Assembly (NCBI GenBank): GCA_963971405.1
Contig: OZ020485.1
Location: 16,120,001 to 16,184,000 of the forward strand
Origin: Psococerastis gibbosa
Taxonomy: Eukaryota; Arthropoda; Insecta; Psocodea; Psocidae
DNA: 64,000 nucleotides
Reading direction: 5' to 3'
Each line of letters opens with the position of its first letter. The stretch's first letter is position 1. Below the pieces are notes generated by a model that saw nothing but the letters and a program-made list of their open reading frames with translations, ran no database searches and was not told the DNA's origin. Positions 61,458-64,000 of this stretch are shown here, piece after piece. The translations under genes and the position numbers were made by a program.

Positions 61458-63288
61458 GAAAAACAGCCAAGGAAGTCCTCCTGGCTTCTGTATCGAAATT
61501 TTTGGGAATAATTTCATAATTTTGAATTGACGGTAGAATTCTGCGGTTTTATCGGCCAAATAGAACATTTCATGGCAGAAATCGTTAATTAAATGAAGGA
61601 ACACTGAACGGGCACATTAGTTGTGTTTGATATACGTAATTCACAGATATCTGTGATGCAGTAGGTATCAAGAAGCAGACCTAGATTGAAGGCATCGCCA
61701 CCTCATAGCGCCACATGTCCCTGTCCCTTGACTTAAGGATAAACTACCCCCGCCCCCCCCCCCCCCCCGAGGGCCACCATGCACTACAAAATAATGTTAA
61801 CAATAATAATAGTAAATTCGTTAGCTTTAAATTCGTATAAACCTGTCATTTTGCAACAAGAAACTTTAAAATATTCAAAATATTCCCACGAGGGAGACCC
61901 CCGAACTTCCCTGATTCCCTTTTTGTGGAAATTCATGAGCTAGTACAAAAAGTCATAGATACTCGCAAAATAAAATAAAATACTTGGTACATAGTTTTTA
62001 GTTACAAAATATATTAAAAAAATTCACAACCAGTTTCAGGTAATGCCATCGTCAAGAGCAAGGCTTTTCACCTTGCCTCCATCTAACCACATTTATTCTT
62101 AAACTAAAATTACCGGACGTATCGCCCTTTACCGCTATCTCAGCCTACAAATTAATAAGAAAAAAACCATCTCTCATAATCTTAAAAAATTAACTTTATA
62201 AATATTCTCCAAGCCCCTTGCGAAAGAAACAAATTACTTTTTTAATTCACCAGAAATGAGTCATTCACCCAGGGTCACCTGACGCAGGCCGTTTTCTCCC
62301 ACAATCCCCTGCAAAAGTTTTAATCTCAAGATTATGTACCTGTATAAAAAAAAATGAAAAGAAAAATGCCAATGCTGTACTGGAAAGGTCTGTATTCAAA
62401 CGGCTTAGGCTAGAGGAGAGACCTCTGATAACCGGCTCAATATTTCAGACTGTCACTCTAATCCCTCTCTTGGTCTCTTTCCCTACTCCCAATACCTTTC
62501 ACTCGAAATCATTGAAACCACCCAAACAATTTCGTTTTCTATCGTCTTGCAAGTTGTCGGTTATTGAAATGATTGTGTTTCCCCATTAATTTAAGCGTTC
62601 CCTTGAGAGTTTGGGTCGTTATTGTTGGATGATATGTGGAAACACAGTGCTTCTAATCGGTACTCGGCTTGTAGTAACATCAAGCCCGACCGTCTGAAAA
62701 CGGTCTGGCATGGTTCAATTTGTTAAAGGAAAGCAACCTATGTTCGTTGTCGCTTAACGCCGATGTTGGCTGATAGAACCCATTCGGAAACAATACCTAC
62801 AGTATCTGAAAAATCAATACTGTAGTTGGCACAGTACATGGCTCAATAGACCACTAGACCAGCATCCGTAAAAAAAACCATTAAAAATAATAGTCTAATC
62901 ATTTTTTTAAAAAAAGGGCTGCCCTTTATTAAACTTCAAAAGCTTTCATTAATGACTCCTTTATTAAAATGTTCGAAAAAATAATAATTTCGTGGATTAA
63001 TTGCCAGTTGTTAAATAAATTTCCATTTGATTCAGCACTTTACCGGATAAAATGAAACTGCAGGTGAACAAATCGCAAAGAAATAAAATCATTTTACAGC
63101 TTTAATTAAATTTTTCCACTGTGACCTTTTGATGCGTCTTTTTACCGCCAGACGTCTTTTCATTTTTGGCGAGATACTTTTCTCTCTCCCTCTCTCTGTG
63201 CGTTTTAAACTTCGTTAACGATAATTTATGAAGATTGGGGTAAGTTTTATTTAGAAAAATTGATAATGAAGTATTCATAGAAATTATG
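61458..63288. other. No gene seen
   Basis: AT-rich with a C run at 61751-61768. On the minus strand near 62285-62325 a 30-base segment with good-looking acceptor and donor (GCAG|GGGATTGTGG ... CGTCAG|GTGACC) is too small to support as an exon. Confidence 0.3.
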
Positions 63289-63290
63289 TA

Positions 63291-63617
63291 AAGGCGGGGT
63301 TTCCACCGACCTCTCATTGCAGAATGCACATACGTTGACGTGGTAGCTGACATTCATGACTTAGGCGGGGTTTCTACCGACCTCGCATTGCAGAATGCAA
63401 ATGACATTGACGGAAATTTGAATTTTTCTCTCTAAAGAAATCAATTAAAATGTTTCTACTTAACATATCCCATCACGCCATTTTTTAATTTTAGTTTGTT
63501 TGTTTGTGATTTTACTCTATGATCATTGATCAATTTTAGCTATGGCATAGAGTAAAACAAAAATTCCCGTCAATGTCATTTGCATTCTGCAATGAGAGGT
63601 CGGTGGAAACCCCGCCA
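63291..63617. mobile_element. Fold-back element F copy 5, variant arms
   Basis: Ends GGCGGGGTTTCCACCGACCT and, inverted, AGGTCGGTGGAAACCCCGCC; the left arm carries a duplicated GGCGGGGTTTC block (63293 and 63364). The loop is the same as in other copies. Confidence 0.75.
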
Positions 63618-64000
63618 AAGGTACGTTTGATTTTTGAAGTGCGATTTCTATCACCTATACATTTTATATTAATGCAATGAAAAAAATTACATTCTAAACA
63701 TCCAAAATTCTAAATGGTGTGTACTATGTGCATACACTAGTTAAGAAGCGTATTATACGCTTATTATAGAAAAGTGTGTAACTGCGTTTAAACTCATTTA
63801 GTGATAAATTTGAAGTTAAGAAGCTTAAATAAATAAAATAAAAATAAATATACAGTATATTTCTGTTAAATTATGCAATAGATTAATCAACAAGTACAAG
63901 TAGCCTACCTAATTAACACTAAAATATAAAGTAAAATTGTCAGATGATGGTTCTGTCATTTACATTGTGCTAGTGCCTCAGTGTCACTAGAAAGCTTTCT

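Overview
The window reads as a repeat-crowded insect nuclear genome segment. The best evidence is the 3' half of an insect odorant receptor gene (7tm_6 family) on the + strand (about 902-6652), whose last four exons join in phase and end in the usual receptor tail. AT-rich introns, tRNA-derived SINEs with (TTTA)n tails, many small palindromic DNA elements and a Penelope-like element fit an arthropod. I cannot name the species; a hemipteran would be a guess.

Left part (1-12 kb): the receptor exons are spread over 5.7 kb, with introns carrying a tail-to-tail pair of an ~890 bp repeat (called R1 here), a LINE remnant, two SINEs and a cluster of fold-back elements. On the - strand, one clean exon (11835-11998) encodes the start of a laminin G domain very like the N-terminus of CSPG4/kon-tiki. 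From 12.1 to 13.85 kb there is a two-part higher-order tandem repeat.

Middle part (14-33 kb): nested mobile elements. A mariner remnant is split by a 391 bp fold-back element. A Penelope-like element (20442-26122) has an inverted pseudo-LTR, a reverse transcriptase, a GIY-YIG endonuclease and a 12 bp target duplication; it is cut by an R1 copy, a 249 bp inverted-repeat element and a LINE fragment with RNase H. A histone H4 pseudogene and a 2.0 kb PIF/Harbinger-like transposon inside another R1 copy follow.

Right part (33-64 kb): a degenerate ~150 bp tandem repeat, a possible 3'-terminal exon (37496-37699), more R1 and SINE copies, a complete young LTR retrotransposon on the - strand (51066-56139, LTRs identical by eye) with a canonical -1 frameshift site at the end of gag, an unidentified but well-bounded exon (59124-59374, - strand), and a truncated LINE with a 19 bp target duplication.

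Host coding content is small: one receptor, one CSPG4-like exon, and two or three orphan exons. The rest is mobile elements and their debris, and nesting gives relative insertion ages. All calls are from reading by eye; boundaries of old repeats are approximate to about 10-30 bp.
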